Part shown: piece by piece, positions 1-6,345 of the stretch | Layout of the letters: the number at the start of each line of letters is the position of its first letter | Numbering within the stretch: the first letter of the stretch is position 1 | Assembly (NCBI GenBank): GCA_030616565.1 | Contig: JAUWXC010000009.1 | Location: forward strand, 1 to 11,337 | Direction of reading: 5' to 3' | From: Methanocellales archaeon | GTDB taxonomy: Archaea; Halobacteriota; UBA148; JAUWXC01 | DNA: 11,337 nucleotides | Program-made: the position numbers and the translations under genes | The notes under the pieces: model-generated | The model's database searches: none | Told to the model about the DNA's origin: nothing | Seen by the model: the letters and a program-made list of their open reading frames with translations, nothing else

Positions 1-1207
1 CTTCAATATCATCATAGGTTGGACGAAGGTGTGACAGTATCCCCCTTCTCCTACCCTTGGATGATAGTTCAGGTATGTCGGGTATCTTGAAGTTATCTTT
101 CTCGATTTTCACGCCCTCGATGACCGATCGCTCAACCTTGCCTGGCACACCATCTGCAAGCTGCGATTCATATCCAAATAACGGCGCGGTGACAAATGCC
201 CTCTTTCTCGCGATTAAATTGTTGATACCTTTGACATTATCCTCCGTTACCCTCTGCGTTCGCAAAACATCTGGCAGTCCAGCCTTGTTGGGAAAACAGA
301 CGATATCACCAGGCAGGGCACTGTTTAACGGCAAACCTCTTCTGAGTCTTTCGCTCAGGATTTTATTGAAAATATAGGATTGGTATGCGTGAACGAACAT
401 CTGTTGCAGTTTTGGGGGCAAGACCCTGAATGCGCTGATATAGTCTTTTGGGTCTCGGATTAGTACATTCAGCATTGCCCTTTCATACCTCAAAAAAAGC
501 GGGAATTCTTTTAGCGCTTCCTGGAAATTTAAGTTCTTTGCGAGTGCGCTTCTTGCGTTTTGCACATCCTTCGGCTCGTTTGGAGAGACCTCCGCAAGAT
601 ATGTCAGCGCAGCCCTCTCAAAATTACCTCTCACAATCGCCTCTCCGACCAGATGAGTTACGGGACGCGGCATACCGAATCTTTGCACGCCAAAGAAGTT
701 TGGGACGCCGCCTGCCTGGGTAACCTCCTCCGTGATAGATGTCATCCTTTCTTTCACGATGTCTAATGGAAGCCCTATATTCCTGATAACAATCCTGAAC
801 TTATTGCCCCATAGGTCGCCCAACGCCACCTTTTTGTTGGACCTACCAACGACCTTCAATTCAATCCCTGGTAAATTAATCCTCTTGAGCGCATCCTCGT
901 CTACATCCCAGATGCTCATCTTTTGCTTTGTGAGCGCTCTCTTGTCCTTTGTTCCTGCGAAGCCAAACCTTTTCTGGCTAACGCCGAGCGCCCTGGACAA
1001 TTCCCTTATCAGGTGGTGCATATCCCAATCGCGTTTCGTCAGCTCAACGATCAGGTACTTTCCTTCCGCCCCCTCTTCCCTGTTTGTGATCTCCTCTACG
1101 TAGAAATCCTCTATTTGCCTCCTAATCTTGCCGCTTATGCCGGGGGTTTTTGTCAGATAAAATTCGATTCCAACCTTTTGCTCGAGTGGAGGCGCAGGGA
1201 TGCCCAT
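1..1207 (-). CDS. truD: tRNA pseudouridine synthase D (TruD), 3' end outside window
   Basis: TruD converts a uridine to pseudouridine in tRNA (U13 in bacteria). Translating the minus strand from the ATG at 1207 gives 402 residues with no stop before the window edge. The N-terminus carries the archaeal 'FYLTKTPGI' and 'EDFYVEE' blocks. The catalytic motif 'GFAGTKDKRALT' gives Asp88 as the nucleophile, and the family signature 'NFFGVQRFG' lies near 170-178. 'HAYQSYIFN' near 273-281 is also typical. Archaeal TruD is usually somewhat over 400 residues, so probably only the last few dozen are missing. The start is supported by a GGAG at 1213-1216, five nt upstream. It shares one base with the mdh stop (TGATG), so translation is probably coupled to mdh. 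It is the last visible gene of the minus-strand operon. Identity is very secure. Confidence 0.95.
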   Translation of the reverse strand, partial: MGIPAPPLEQKVGIEFYLTKTPGISGKIRRQIEDFYVEEITNREEGAEGKYLIVELTKRDWDMHHLIRELSRALGVSQKRFGFAGTKDKRALTKQKMSIWDVDEDALKRINLPGIELKVVGRSNKKVALGDLWGNKFRIVIRNIGLPLDIVKERMTSITEEVTQAGGVPNFFGVQRFGMPRPVTHLVGEAIVRGNFERAALTYLAEVSPNEPKDVQNARSALAKNLNFQEALKEFPLFLRYERAMLNVLIRDPKDYISAFRVLPPKLQQMFVHAYQSYIFNKILSERLRRGLPLNSALPGDIVCFPNKAGLPDVLRTQRVTEDNVKGINNLIARKRAFVTAPLFGYESQLADGVPGKVERSVIEGVKIEKDNFKIPDIPELSSKGRRRGILSHLRPTYDDIE

Positions 1208-2082
1208 CAAATCTCCTTCAGCATTTTCTTGATGACCTTTGCCGACTCTCTTAGTCCGGTCATCTCATCTTCGCTTAGTTCACACTCCAGCACCTTTGCT
1301 CCATGTTTGCCAATTATTGCCGGCACGCCCATTGCTACGTCGCGCAGTCCGTACTCTCCTTCCAGCGCAACGCTTACAGGCATGATCGCGTTTTCATCAC
1401 TCACTATTGCCTTCACGATTTTCGCGACACAAGAAGCCGGAGCATAATAGGTGGCACTCTTCCTCTTTATGATTTCCATTCCTCTTTCCTTTGTGGCTTT
1501 TGTAGCGACTCCCCACTCCTTGCTTTTAATATTCGTCTGCCCCTTCAAGAAGACCATGCTATCCCCGTGCTCGCCGATTACCATTGCATCCGCCTCCTCT
1601 ATGCCCAATCGCAATATCTGTTCCCTTAGCCTGGCGGTATCGTGGGATGCACCCATGCCCATAACCTCGTTTCTCGGCTTCCCGGACGCTTTACAGGCGA
1701 CGTACGTCATCACATCGACCGGATTTGTCGTTAGAATAAGAATTGCATCCTTGGCATGTTGGCTTATCTTTTTTATGACATTCTGGACAATGTCTGCATT
1801 CGTCTTGGTCAGATCTAACCTCGTCATTCCAAGTTTTCTTGCAATGCCCGCTGATATTACAATGACATCAGAGTTTTTCAGGAGCGAGTAATCCTTTCCA
1901 CCTTTCACGACCACATTTTTACCCATCGCAATTGCCGCCGTCTCCAGATCCATTGCCTCGCCTACGGCTAAATCTTCGATCAGGTCAACCAACGCTATTT
2001 CATCGCAGTCCACGTCATACAAGGTAGCGTAGGCTGAGGTAGAACCAATTCTTCCTACGCCTACAAATCCAATCTTGACCAT
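1207..2082 (-). CDS. mdh: L-malate dehydrogenase, NAD-type LDH/MDH family
   Basis: This enzyme reversibly oxidises L-malate to oxaloacetate in the cytoplasm. The 291-residue protein has an N-terminal Rossmann motif 'GFVGVGRIGS' (5-14) and Asp33 at the end of beta-2, which suggests NAD(H) preference. The substrate loop 'ARKLGMTR' has Arg82 and Arg88, the arginine pair that marks malate rather than lactate specificity. 'TTNPVDVMTY' (Asn120), Arg151 in 'DTARLRE', and the catalytic His172 in 'GEHGDSM' are all present. Length and sequence resemble the Archaeoglobus enzyme. I chose the ATG at 2082 because it aligns with homologues (MVKIGFVG) and has GTGAT (2087-2091) just upstream. A GTG at 2091, which would add three residues and overlap the pth2 stop as GTGA, is the alternative. 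The gene lies between pth2 and truD, an unusual place for a carbon-metabolism gene. Confidence 0.95.
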   Translation of the reverse strand: MVKIGFVGVGRIGSTSAYATLYDVDCDEIALVDLIEDLAVGEAMDLETAAIAMGKNVVVKGGKDYSLLKNSDVIVISAGIARKLGMTRLDLTKTNADIVQNVIKKISQHAKDAILILTTNPVDVMTYVACKASGKPRNEVMGMGASHDTARLREQILRLGIEEADAMVIGEHGDSMVFLKGQTNIKSKEWGVATKATKERGMEIIKRKSATYYAPASCVAKIVKAIVSDENAIMPVSVALEGEYGLRDVAMGVPAIIGKHGAKVLECELSEDEMTGLRESAKVIKKMLKEI

Positions 2083-2087
2083 CGTAA

Positions 2088-2435
2088 TCACAACAGCTTC
2101 AGGTGTCCTGTGAGCTCGTCCAGCTCCTCACTTTTCGCAGGTCCAATGCCCAGCGCGGTAACGGTGCCGGGAGGAATTTCCGTTAGCCCGGCATCTGTAA
2201 TCAATGCTACGGGGAAACCAAGGCGTTTCGCCTTCTTTTCCAGCTCATGCAACTCCTTTAACTCACTCACTTCCAAAACGACCTTTTTCTGCCCCTCTTC
2301 TTTCCACTTTCTCCGTATTTTTGGCTCAGTCAGTTCATATGCTCCTATGGCGGCGTGTGCTACCTGCACGGCCAACTTCCCCGTCGAAAGTCTCAGATCA
2401 GACCTGATGATTATACATTGCTTATAAACAAACAT
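2088..2435 (-). CDS. pth2: Peptidyl-tRNA hydrolase 2 (archaeal/eukaryotic type)
   Basis: Pth2 cleaves peptidyl-tRNA released prematurely from ribosomes, so the tRNA can be reused. The 115-residue product has the usual single-domain length. It begins 'MFVYKQCIIIRSDL' and continues with 'GKLAVQVAHAA', giving the conserved Lys20 and His27. The C-terminal half has 'ITDAGLTEIPPGT' (Asp81) followed by 'TALGIGP', both family signatures. The ATG at 2435 is fixed by this conserved N-terminus. It lies four nt after the upstream gene's stop, and GTGA at 2440-2443, which includes that stop, can serve as its ribosome-binding site. It is followed by mdh and truD, so two of the three downstream genes in this operon act on tRNA. 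I see nothing odd in the sequence. Confidence 0.96.
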   Translation of the reverse strand: MFVYKQCIIIRSDLRLSTGKLAVQVAHAAIGAYELTEPKIRRKWKEEGQKKVVLEVSELKELHELEKKAKRLGFPVALITDAGLTEIPPGTVTALGIGPAKSEELDELTGHLKLL

Positions 2436-2439
2436 AAGC

Positions 2440-2769
2440 TCACTCGCTTATCATCATTCCCTGCTCGTCGAATTTAAGCTTGTCTGTTCCCTCTTTCTTC
2501 CATGATTTGCCCGTTTTTTTGGCCTCTCTCTTGTTGAACTTATCAACGACGATATTTTCTTCTGAGACCTCAACAACTTTCTTCAGCGGGATCGCGAGAA
2601 TTTCATTTTTGTTTTTAACCAACAATCGTTCTTCGTCAACGGTTATGCTCTCGCCAATTTTTTTACCCTGGCATTTAACAATTTTACACAAATAATCGAC
2701 TTTTAGTGCTTCGTCTTCATCCTTATCTACACCTTTTAAAAGACCGAGAATTTTGTTCTTAATGGACAT
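2440..2769 (-). CDS. Small charged archaeal protein, probable beta-barrel (DUF5749-like?)
   Basis: The predicted product is 109 residues, strongly charged and lysine-rich, with no signal peptide or membrane segment. Residues about 20-75 read as alternating short beta-strands ('DYLCKIVKCQGKKIGESI', 'ERLLVKNKNEILAIPLKKV', 'VEVSEENIVV'). The pattern of a short strand, a 'G-x-x-IGE' turn, a strand, then 'LAIPL' resembles PRC-barrel-like or DUF5749-type small archaeal barrels. That family assignment is from memory and tentative. A basic tail (about 80-109) holds 'REAKKTGKSWKKEGTDKL'. I chose the ATG at 2769 because GAGGGG lies four nt upstream (2774-2779). An upstream ATG at 2784 would add five residues but has no such site. 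It lies 16 nt after the membrane-protein gene and four nt before pth2. The function is unknown; a role linked to RNA or the ribosome is only a guess from its neighbours. Confidence 0.8.
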   Translation of the reverse strand: MSIKNKILGLLKGVDKDEDEALKVDYLCKIVKCQGKKIGESITVDEERLLVKNKNEILAIPLKKVVEVSEENIVVDKFNKREAKKTGKSWKKEGTDKLKFDEQGMMISE

Positions 2770-2773
2770 TTTA

Positions 2774-2779
2774 CCCCTC
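2774..2779 (-). promoter_or_regulatory. Ribosome-binding site deciding the start of the beta-barrel-like gene
   Basis: The minus strand reads GAGGGG here, four nt before the ATG at 2769. The competing ATG at 2784 has only the end of the preceding gene upstream and no purine-rich match. This favours the shorter protein. Confidence 0.55.
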
Positions 2780-2785
2780 GTCATA

Positions 2786-2959
2786 TTATGCGCCCCACTC
2801 GATAATAAAACTCACGATGACAAATAGCGCCAATCCCAAGCCACCGGTCAGGATCGCTTGCTCGACTAAATCGATTTTATTCTTGAACACCCTCTCTATG
2901 ATGAGGTAGCTCGTTTCAAGCGCACATATAAATGCGACGATTCCGATAATAGGCTGCAT
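2786..2959 (-). CDS. Small two-helix membrane protein of unknown function
   Basis: The product is a 57-residue hydrophobic protein that I do not recognise. Two membrane segments are evident: about residues 4-24 ('IIGIVAFICALETSYLIIERV') and about 35-53 ('AILTGGLGLALFVIVSFII'). They are joined by a short polar loop 'FKNKIDLVEQ' containing two lysines. A Glu in helix 1 (Glu15) and a glycine-rich patch in helix 2 ('TGGLGLAL') are notable for such a small protein. The ATG at 2959 is chosen because the frame upstream is not hydrophobic and runs into the divergent gene, and because a TATA-like box lies 26 nt upstream, which would give a leaderless mRNA starting at this codon. It is the first gene of the five-gene minus-strand operon. 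The small size leaves a modest chance that it is not translated, but the clean two-helix pattern argues that it is. Confidence 0.72.
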   Translation of the reverse strand: MQPIIGIVAFICALETSYLIIERVFKNKIDLVEQAILTGGLGLALFVIVSFIIEWGA

Positions 2960-2967
2960 GGATGAGG

Positions 2968-2979
2968 ATATACATTTTA
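2968..2979 (+). promoter_or_regulatory. TATA-like region for the geranylgeranyl reductase gene
   Basis: An AT-rich stretch (ATATACATTTTA) lies 25-36 nt before the ATG at 3004 and could act as the plus-strand TATA box. It sits inside the 44-bp gap shared with the divergent operon, so the two promoters overlap or nearly overlap. The exact box is uncertain. Confidence 0.35.
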
Positions 2980-2981
2980 CA

Positions 2982-2988
2982 CTTAAAA
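2982..2988 (-). promoter_or_regulatory. TATA-like box for the minus-strand operon
   Basis: The minus strand reads CCTTTTAAGT over this site. Its centre is 26 nt from the ATG at 2959, the usual archaeal TATA-to-start-site distance, which predicts a leaderless transcript. No ribosome-binding site precedes that ATG, which agrees. Confidence 0.5.
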
Positions 2989-3003
2989 GGATGTGCCTGA
3001 TAC

Positions 3004-4167
3004 ATGGAATGTGATGTAGTGGTCGTTGGTGCCGGGCCAGCAGGGTCAATGGCAGCTAAGTATGCATCGAAGGGGGGTGCATCTGTCCTCCTCATCGAGG
3101 AGCGCCAAGAAATTGGCAAAAAGGCGTGCACCGGTCTCATCAGCACCCGGGCCCTGAATGAGTGCGAAATTGGACTGGGCAGGTGGATAAAGAACAGGAT
3201 AAGAGGCGCCTTCATTTATTCACCGGATGGAACGGGCATAACAATCGATGGAAAAGAGACCAAGGCATACGTGATAAATAGGAAGATTTTCGACAGGGAG
3301 CTTGCGAAACAGGCTGTTAAAGCAGGTGCCGACCTCTTGGTCAAGGCTAAAGCGACCGGTCTGAAGAACGGAAAACTCAACATCCTCACTCAAGGCGAGA
3401 GTTTGGAGGTAAATCCAAAAATCATCATCGGTGCAGACGGTGTCAGCAGCAGGGTCGCAAAATGGGCTGGCTTGGGCAGGGCAAAAAAGGTCCTCGGTGG
3501 CGTGCAAATCGAGGGATTGTATGATGTGCGTGATCAGGGCTTTGTCGAAGTGTTCATTGGCTCGGTAGCGCCGGGATTTTTCGTTTGGGCAGTTCCACTC
3601 GAGGACGGTATTGCAAGAATTGGGCTGTGTACGACTGCCAATCCTCTACGACATCTCAGGAAAATGCTGAAATCTCACCCCATCGTATCAAGAAGATATC
3701 ATGGTTCACATCTCAGCTTCGAGGTAGGTGGCATCCCACTTGGTCCACCTGAGCGAACGACCGCTGAAGGAACGATACTAGTTGGTGATGCTGTCGCGCA
3801 GGTAAAACCCACGTCCGGAGGGGGCATATACACTGGCGCTCTATGCGCGAAGATCGCAGGAGAAGTGGCAGCTGCCGCTGTAAGAGAGGGTGACGTTTCA
3901 GCGAAACGCTTGGCAGAGTACGAAAGGCGCTGGAGGTCTGCCATAGGGCGAGAGCTATCGATTGGGATGAAGATTCACGAGGTGATGGGAAAGTTGAGCG
4001 ACTCCGATCTCAACAAGGTTATCAAAGCGCTTGACGATCCAGGGATTTTGGACACCATATCCCAGTATGGTGATATGGATTATCCCTCGACAGTGGTGAA
4101 GAAATTGATTCTGGCAAAGCCAAGATTATTGAAATTGTCAGGTGTGTTGGCGAAAGCCATTCGATGA
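3004..4167 (+). CDS. Geranylgeranyl reductase family flavoprotein (archaeal lipid saturation)
   Basis: Members of this FAD-dependent family reduce the geranylgeranyl double bonds of archaeal phospholipids (digeranylgeranylglycerophospholipid reductase) to give saturated archaeol chains. The 387-residue protein starts with a dinucleotide-binding motif 'VVGAGPAGS' (GxGxxG at 9-14), and Glu32/Glu33 would hold the FAD ribose. 'ACTGLIS' places Cys42 where the family has a conserved cysteine. 'GADGVSS' (143-149) and 'LVGDAVAQVKPTSGGGI' (Gly261-Asp262) are the second and third FAD-contact motifs. The length is normal and there is no membrane segment; the protein is presumably peripheral to the membrane. 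The ATG at 3004 directly precedes the FAD motif, so no longer start is likely. A weak GGATGTG at 2989-2995 precedes it. The gene appears to be a single transcription unit. The family is sure; the exact lipid substrate is inferred. Confidence 0.92.
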   Translation: MECDVVVVGAGPAGSMAAKYASKGGASVLLIEERQEIGKKACTGLISTRALNECEIGLGRWIKNRIRGAFIYSPDGTGITIDGKETKAYVINRKIFDRELAKQAVKAGADLLVKAKATGLKNGKLNILTQGESLEVNPKIIIGADGVSSRVAKWAGLGRAKKVLGGVQIEGLYDVRDQGFVEVFIGSVAPGFFVWAVPLEDGIARIGLCTTANPLRHLRKMLKSHPIVSRRYHGSHLSFEVGGIPLGPPERTTAEGTILVGDAVAQVKPTSGGGIYTGALCAKIAGEVAAAAVREGDVSAKRLAEYERRWRSAIGRELSIGMKIHEVMGKLSDSDLNKVIKALDDPGILDTISQYGDMDYPSTVVKKLILAKPRLLKLSGVLAKAIR

Positions 4168-4176
4168 GGCGTATGT

Positions 4177-4213
4177 GTTTCAATAAATATACCCATAAAA
4201 TAAGGATTGAAAC
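4177..4213. repeat. Solitary 37-bp CRISPR-repeat-like element with 8-bp terminal inverted repeats
   Basis: The element begins GTTTCAAT (4177-4184) and ends ATTGAAAC (4206-4213). These are perfect reverse complements, separated by an AT-rich 21-bp core. The base pairs just inside and outside do not extend the symmetry, so the inverted repeat is exactly eight bp. Length, terminal sequence and, on the minus strand, the opening GTTTCAATCCTTATTTTA strongly recall archaeal CRISPR repeats. Only one copy is present: there is no second repeat, spacer or cas gene in the window. It fills most of the 55-bp gap between two convergent genes. It could be an orphan repeat left from a lost array, the edge of an insertion, or a chance hairpin acting in 3'-end formation. 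Confidence 0.5.
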
Positions 4214-4222
4214 CCGTTTGGA

Positions 4223-6286
4223 TTATTTAGTATATTGAGTCGACTTCTGCTCGATGTCGTTAAAGAAATTCATCAGCGCGTACTTGACCTTCTCCGGCGC
4301 TACGTCTATTATTTCTCCCCTCTCATCGAGCGGAAGACTTGGATATACGGAATATTTCCCCATCGTTTCCGGGGACTCGCTCGTGTATCGCACATCTAAT
4401 AACGCCCTTGCGCCGTAATCCTCCGGCGACCTGATTACTCTCCCCACAGCCTGTCTGACCTTTCTTATCATAGGGGTCTCAATCGCATAACGCCACCCCC
4501 TTCCAGCGCCAAATTCATGGTCATACGAATACTGAATCGCTCTAATCCTATCGCTCAGGGCAGGATACCCTACTCCGACAACAACAACAACTCTTGCTCT
4601 GTCATCTCTATAGTTCACGCCTTCGGTCAGCGTTCCCCATAGGTAAGAGAGCAGTACTGCCTTGCCGCCGGACTCGCCAATTCCGAAAAACTCCTCCTTG
4701 ACATCAGCGGCTGAGATGCCCATCTCATCCAAGAACACTGGGACCTCGACACCTAATAACTCCCTATACCGAGCCGCTTCGCTGAAACTCGGGAAGAAAA
4801 CCAAGACGTTTCCATTCGACTGCTCTATGATGTCTTCCAATACGCTTGTGACAATGCCTATTATCTCTGGGTCATCCCTGTTCCGCAGGAACAGTGGAGG
4901 AATCGTTACCGCAATGGTGCGCCTTCTTTCCTTGGGAAATGGCGAGGAATGCACGATCTCTTTTGTTTCTCTATCAATGCCCAGCGTTGTTTTGATGACG
5001 TCAAAAGGTCGTAAGGTAGCGGACATTAGAGTTGCGGTGTATAATGAGTCGAACAATGGTTTAGTCACGTTCTTTGGGATGCAGGTAAAAAGCTCGATTC
5101 TTCCGAATATCTCTCCATCTTCACGCCTGACGTTTATCAACGGATAATATTCAGGGTTGCCTGCCAACTCCAAATATCTCTTGAGGAAAGTTGCCACGTT
5201 CAGCAGGTGAGAAACTCTTCTGGTCTCGGATAGTCCCTCTTTGTACTGGCTGCGGTATATCGTGTCAAATTTCGCACCAAGGGCGCATGCATCCTCGACT
5301 AAGTCGGCAACGTTAGGCAGTCGATTACGCAGGTTTGCGGTCAAGTCATCTTCTGCACCGGCAGGATCTCGTATCCTAACATCGTGCCACTCAGCGCCAA
5401 CACGCTCCTTTTCACCGAAGGCAAACCGAGTCTCATACGTTTCCCGTAGCGCATCTCTCAATTCAAGAAGAAGATTTTTAACGTCTTTGATATCATGATC
5501 GCCCATGTCCGTCAGTTCGTTCAGCGCTCTTTCTATGGCGTGCTCGGTCAGCATTAGCGATGAATGTGCCCTAGCGGCCGACTCCAAGTTGTGCGCTTCG
5601 TCAAATATCACTATGATGTCTTCCAGTCCACAGCCCAACCACGACAGAAACATCATCAGGATTTCTGGATTCAAGAGATGGTGATAGTTGCAGATGACTA
5701 AATCCGCATTTGTCATCCCCCTCTTTAACAACTCATATCCACATGCTCCATCTTCAGATACCTTATCAGCAACTTCTTCTGGCGTTCTAACTCCTGAAAA
5801 GAGCCATTCGTAGAACTCCGCGTTATCGCTCTTAAGCGTCTGGAGCAGGTATCCGCATGATCGCTCTTTAAGAACCCTTATGCGTGCATTGTCTGTGCCG
5901 GGATTTGCGTTTTGCTCTAATTTGATCAATTCGTATGTGTTCTCCCTGAGCACGTCACACTCCTCATAACTTCTTTCAGCAGGACACATGTGCAGTTTGC
6001 CTTTTAGCACAATCACGTCGACATCTGCTACGCTTTTGATCTCTTTCGCTTCATCTATGAATTGCAGCATTTGCTGGTGAACGTTCGTGGTTATTACGAC
6101 GGTTTTGTCGTTCTGTTTTGCGACGTGCAACGTAGGGGCAAGCGCGCTCAGGGTTTTTCCTGTGCCACATGCGCCTTCAAATAAGACGATTTTTTGCTCT
6201 GAGAGTGCATCACATATTTCGCCCATCGCCTCTTTTTGATTGGGATAAAATGACTTCTTTGGGAAGTATTTTAGATAATCACTCAT
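4223..6286 (-). CDS. XPD/Rad3-like (DinG-related) iron-sulfur DNA helicase
   Basis: This is a superfamily 2 ATP-dependent helicase of the XPD/Rad3/DinG group, which typically unwinds DNA 5' to 3' in repair. The 687-residue product has a Walker A motif 'GACGTGKT' (38-45) and a DEAH box 'DEAH' (229-232). 'SATLRP' (423-428) is motif III. The 'LWGTLTEGVNY' region (549-559) is motif V and 'QAVGRVIRS' (612-620) is motif VI. Between motifs I and II, Cys101, Cys110, Cys144 and Cys182 are the best candidates for the 4Fe-4S ligands. The last, in 'CGYELLKRG' followed by 'ADLVICNYHHLL', matches the usual fourth-cysteine context. I chose the ATG at 6286 because the longer upstream frame has no family similarity and overlaps polB. 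The gene is convergent with the lipid reductase and divergent from polB, with which it appears to share a promoter. The family is very secure; a specific role in nucleotide excision repair is inferred. Confidence 0.93.
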   Translation of the reverse strand: MSDYLKYFPKKSFYPNQKEAMGEICDALSEQKIVLFEGACGTGKTLSALAPTLHVAKQNDKTVVITTNVHQQMLQFIDEAKEIKSVADVDVIVLKGKLHMCPAERSYEECDVLRENTYELIKLEQNANPGTDNARIRVLKERSCGYLLQTLKSDNAEFYEWLFSGVRTPEEVADKVSEDGACGYELLKRGMTNADLVICNYHHLLNPEILMMFLSWLGCGLEDIIVIFDEAHNLESAARAHSSLMLTEHAIERALNELTDMGDHDIKDVKNLLLELRDALRETYETRFAFGEKERVGAEWHDVRIRDPAGAEDDLTANLRNRLPNVADLVEDACALGAKFDTIYRSQYKEGLSETRRVSHLLNVATFLKRYLELAGNPEYYPLINVRREDGEIFGRIELFTCIPKNVTKPLFDSLYTATLMSATLRPFDVIKTTLGIDRETKEIVHSSPFPKERRRTIAVTIPPLFLRNRDDPEIIGIVTSVLEDIIEQSNGNVLVFFPSFSEAARYRELLGVEVPVFLDEMGISAADVKEEFFGIGESGGKAVLLSYLWGTLTEGVNYRDDRARVVVVVGVGYPALSDRIRAIQYSYDHEFGAGRGWRYAIETPMIRKVRQAVGRVIRSPEDYGARALLDVRYTSESPETMGKYSVYPSLPLDERGEIIDVAPEKVKYALMNFFNDIEQKSTQYTK

Positions 6287-6311
6287 CGTATTGTAACCTT
6301 TTTCGTCCCAC

Positions 6312-6319
6312 AAATATTT
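6312..6319. promoter_or_regulatory. Shared palindromic TATA-like element for helicase and polB
   Basis: AAATATTT is its own reverse complement and is the only strong TATA candidate in the 59-bp gap. Its centre (6315.5) lies 30.5 nt from the polB ATG and 29.5 nt from the helicase ATG. Either direction would give a start site about four nt before the codon. One element may therefore serve both genes. Confidence 0.5.
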
Positions 6320-6345
6320 AATGCATCCTTCCCTATGTTGTATAG

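Noticed and set aside
923..1447. Open frame of 174 codons on the plus strand
   Set aside because: It lies opposite truD and mdh, both with complete family motifs in their own frames. Its translation has no recognisable domain, so it is a shadow frame.
2940..3003. Possible C/D-box guide RNA (GATGA at 2961-2965, CTGA at 2997-3000)
   Set aside because: The C box is imperfect, internal D' and C' boxes are missing, and the bases are explained by the divergent promoters.
4168..4222. Classical terminator hairpin in the convergent gap
   Set aside because: The stem is only eight bp with a 21-nt loop, is AT-rich and has no following T run on either strand. A role in 3'-end formation remains possible, but I did not call a terminator.
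4662..5147. Open frame of 161 codons on the plus strand inside the helicase gene
   Set aside because: It is antisense to helicase motifs III-V, is serine-rich and has no domain pattern.
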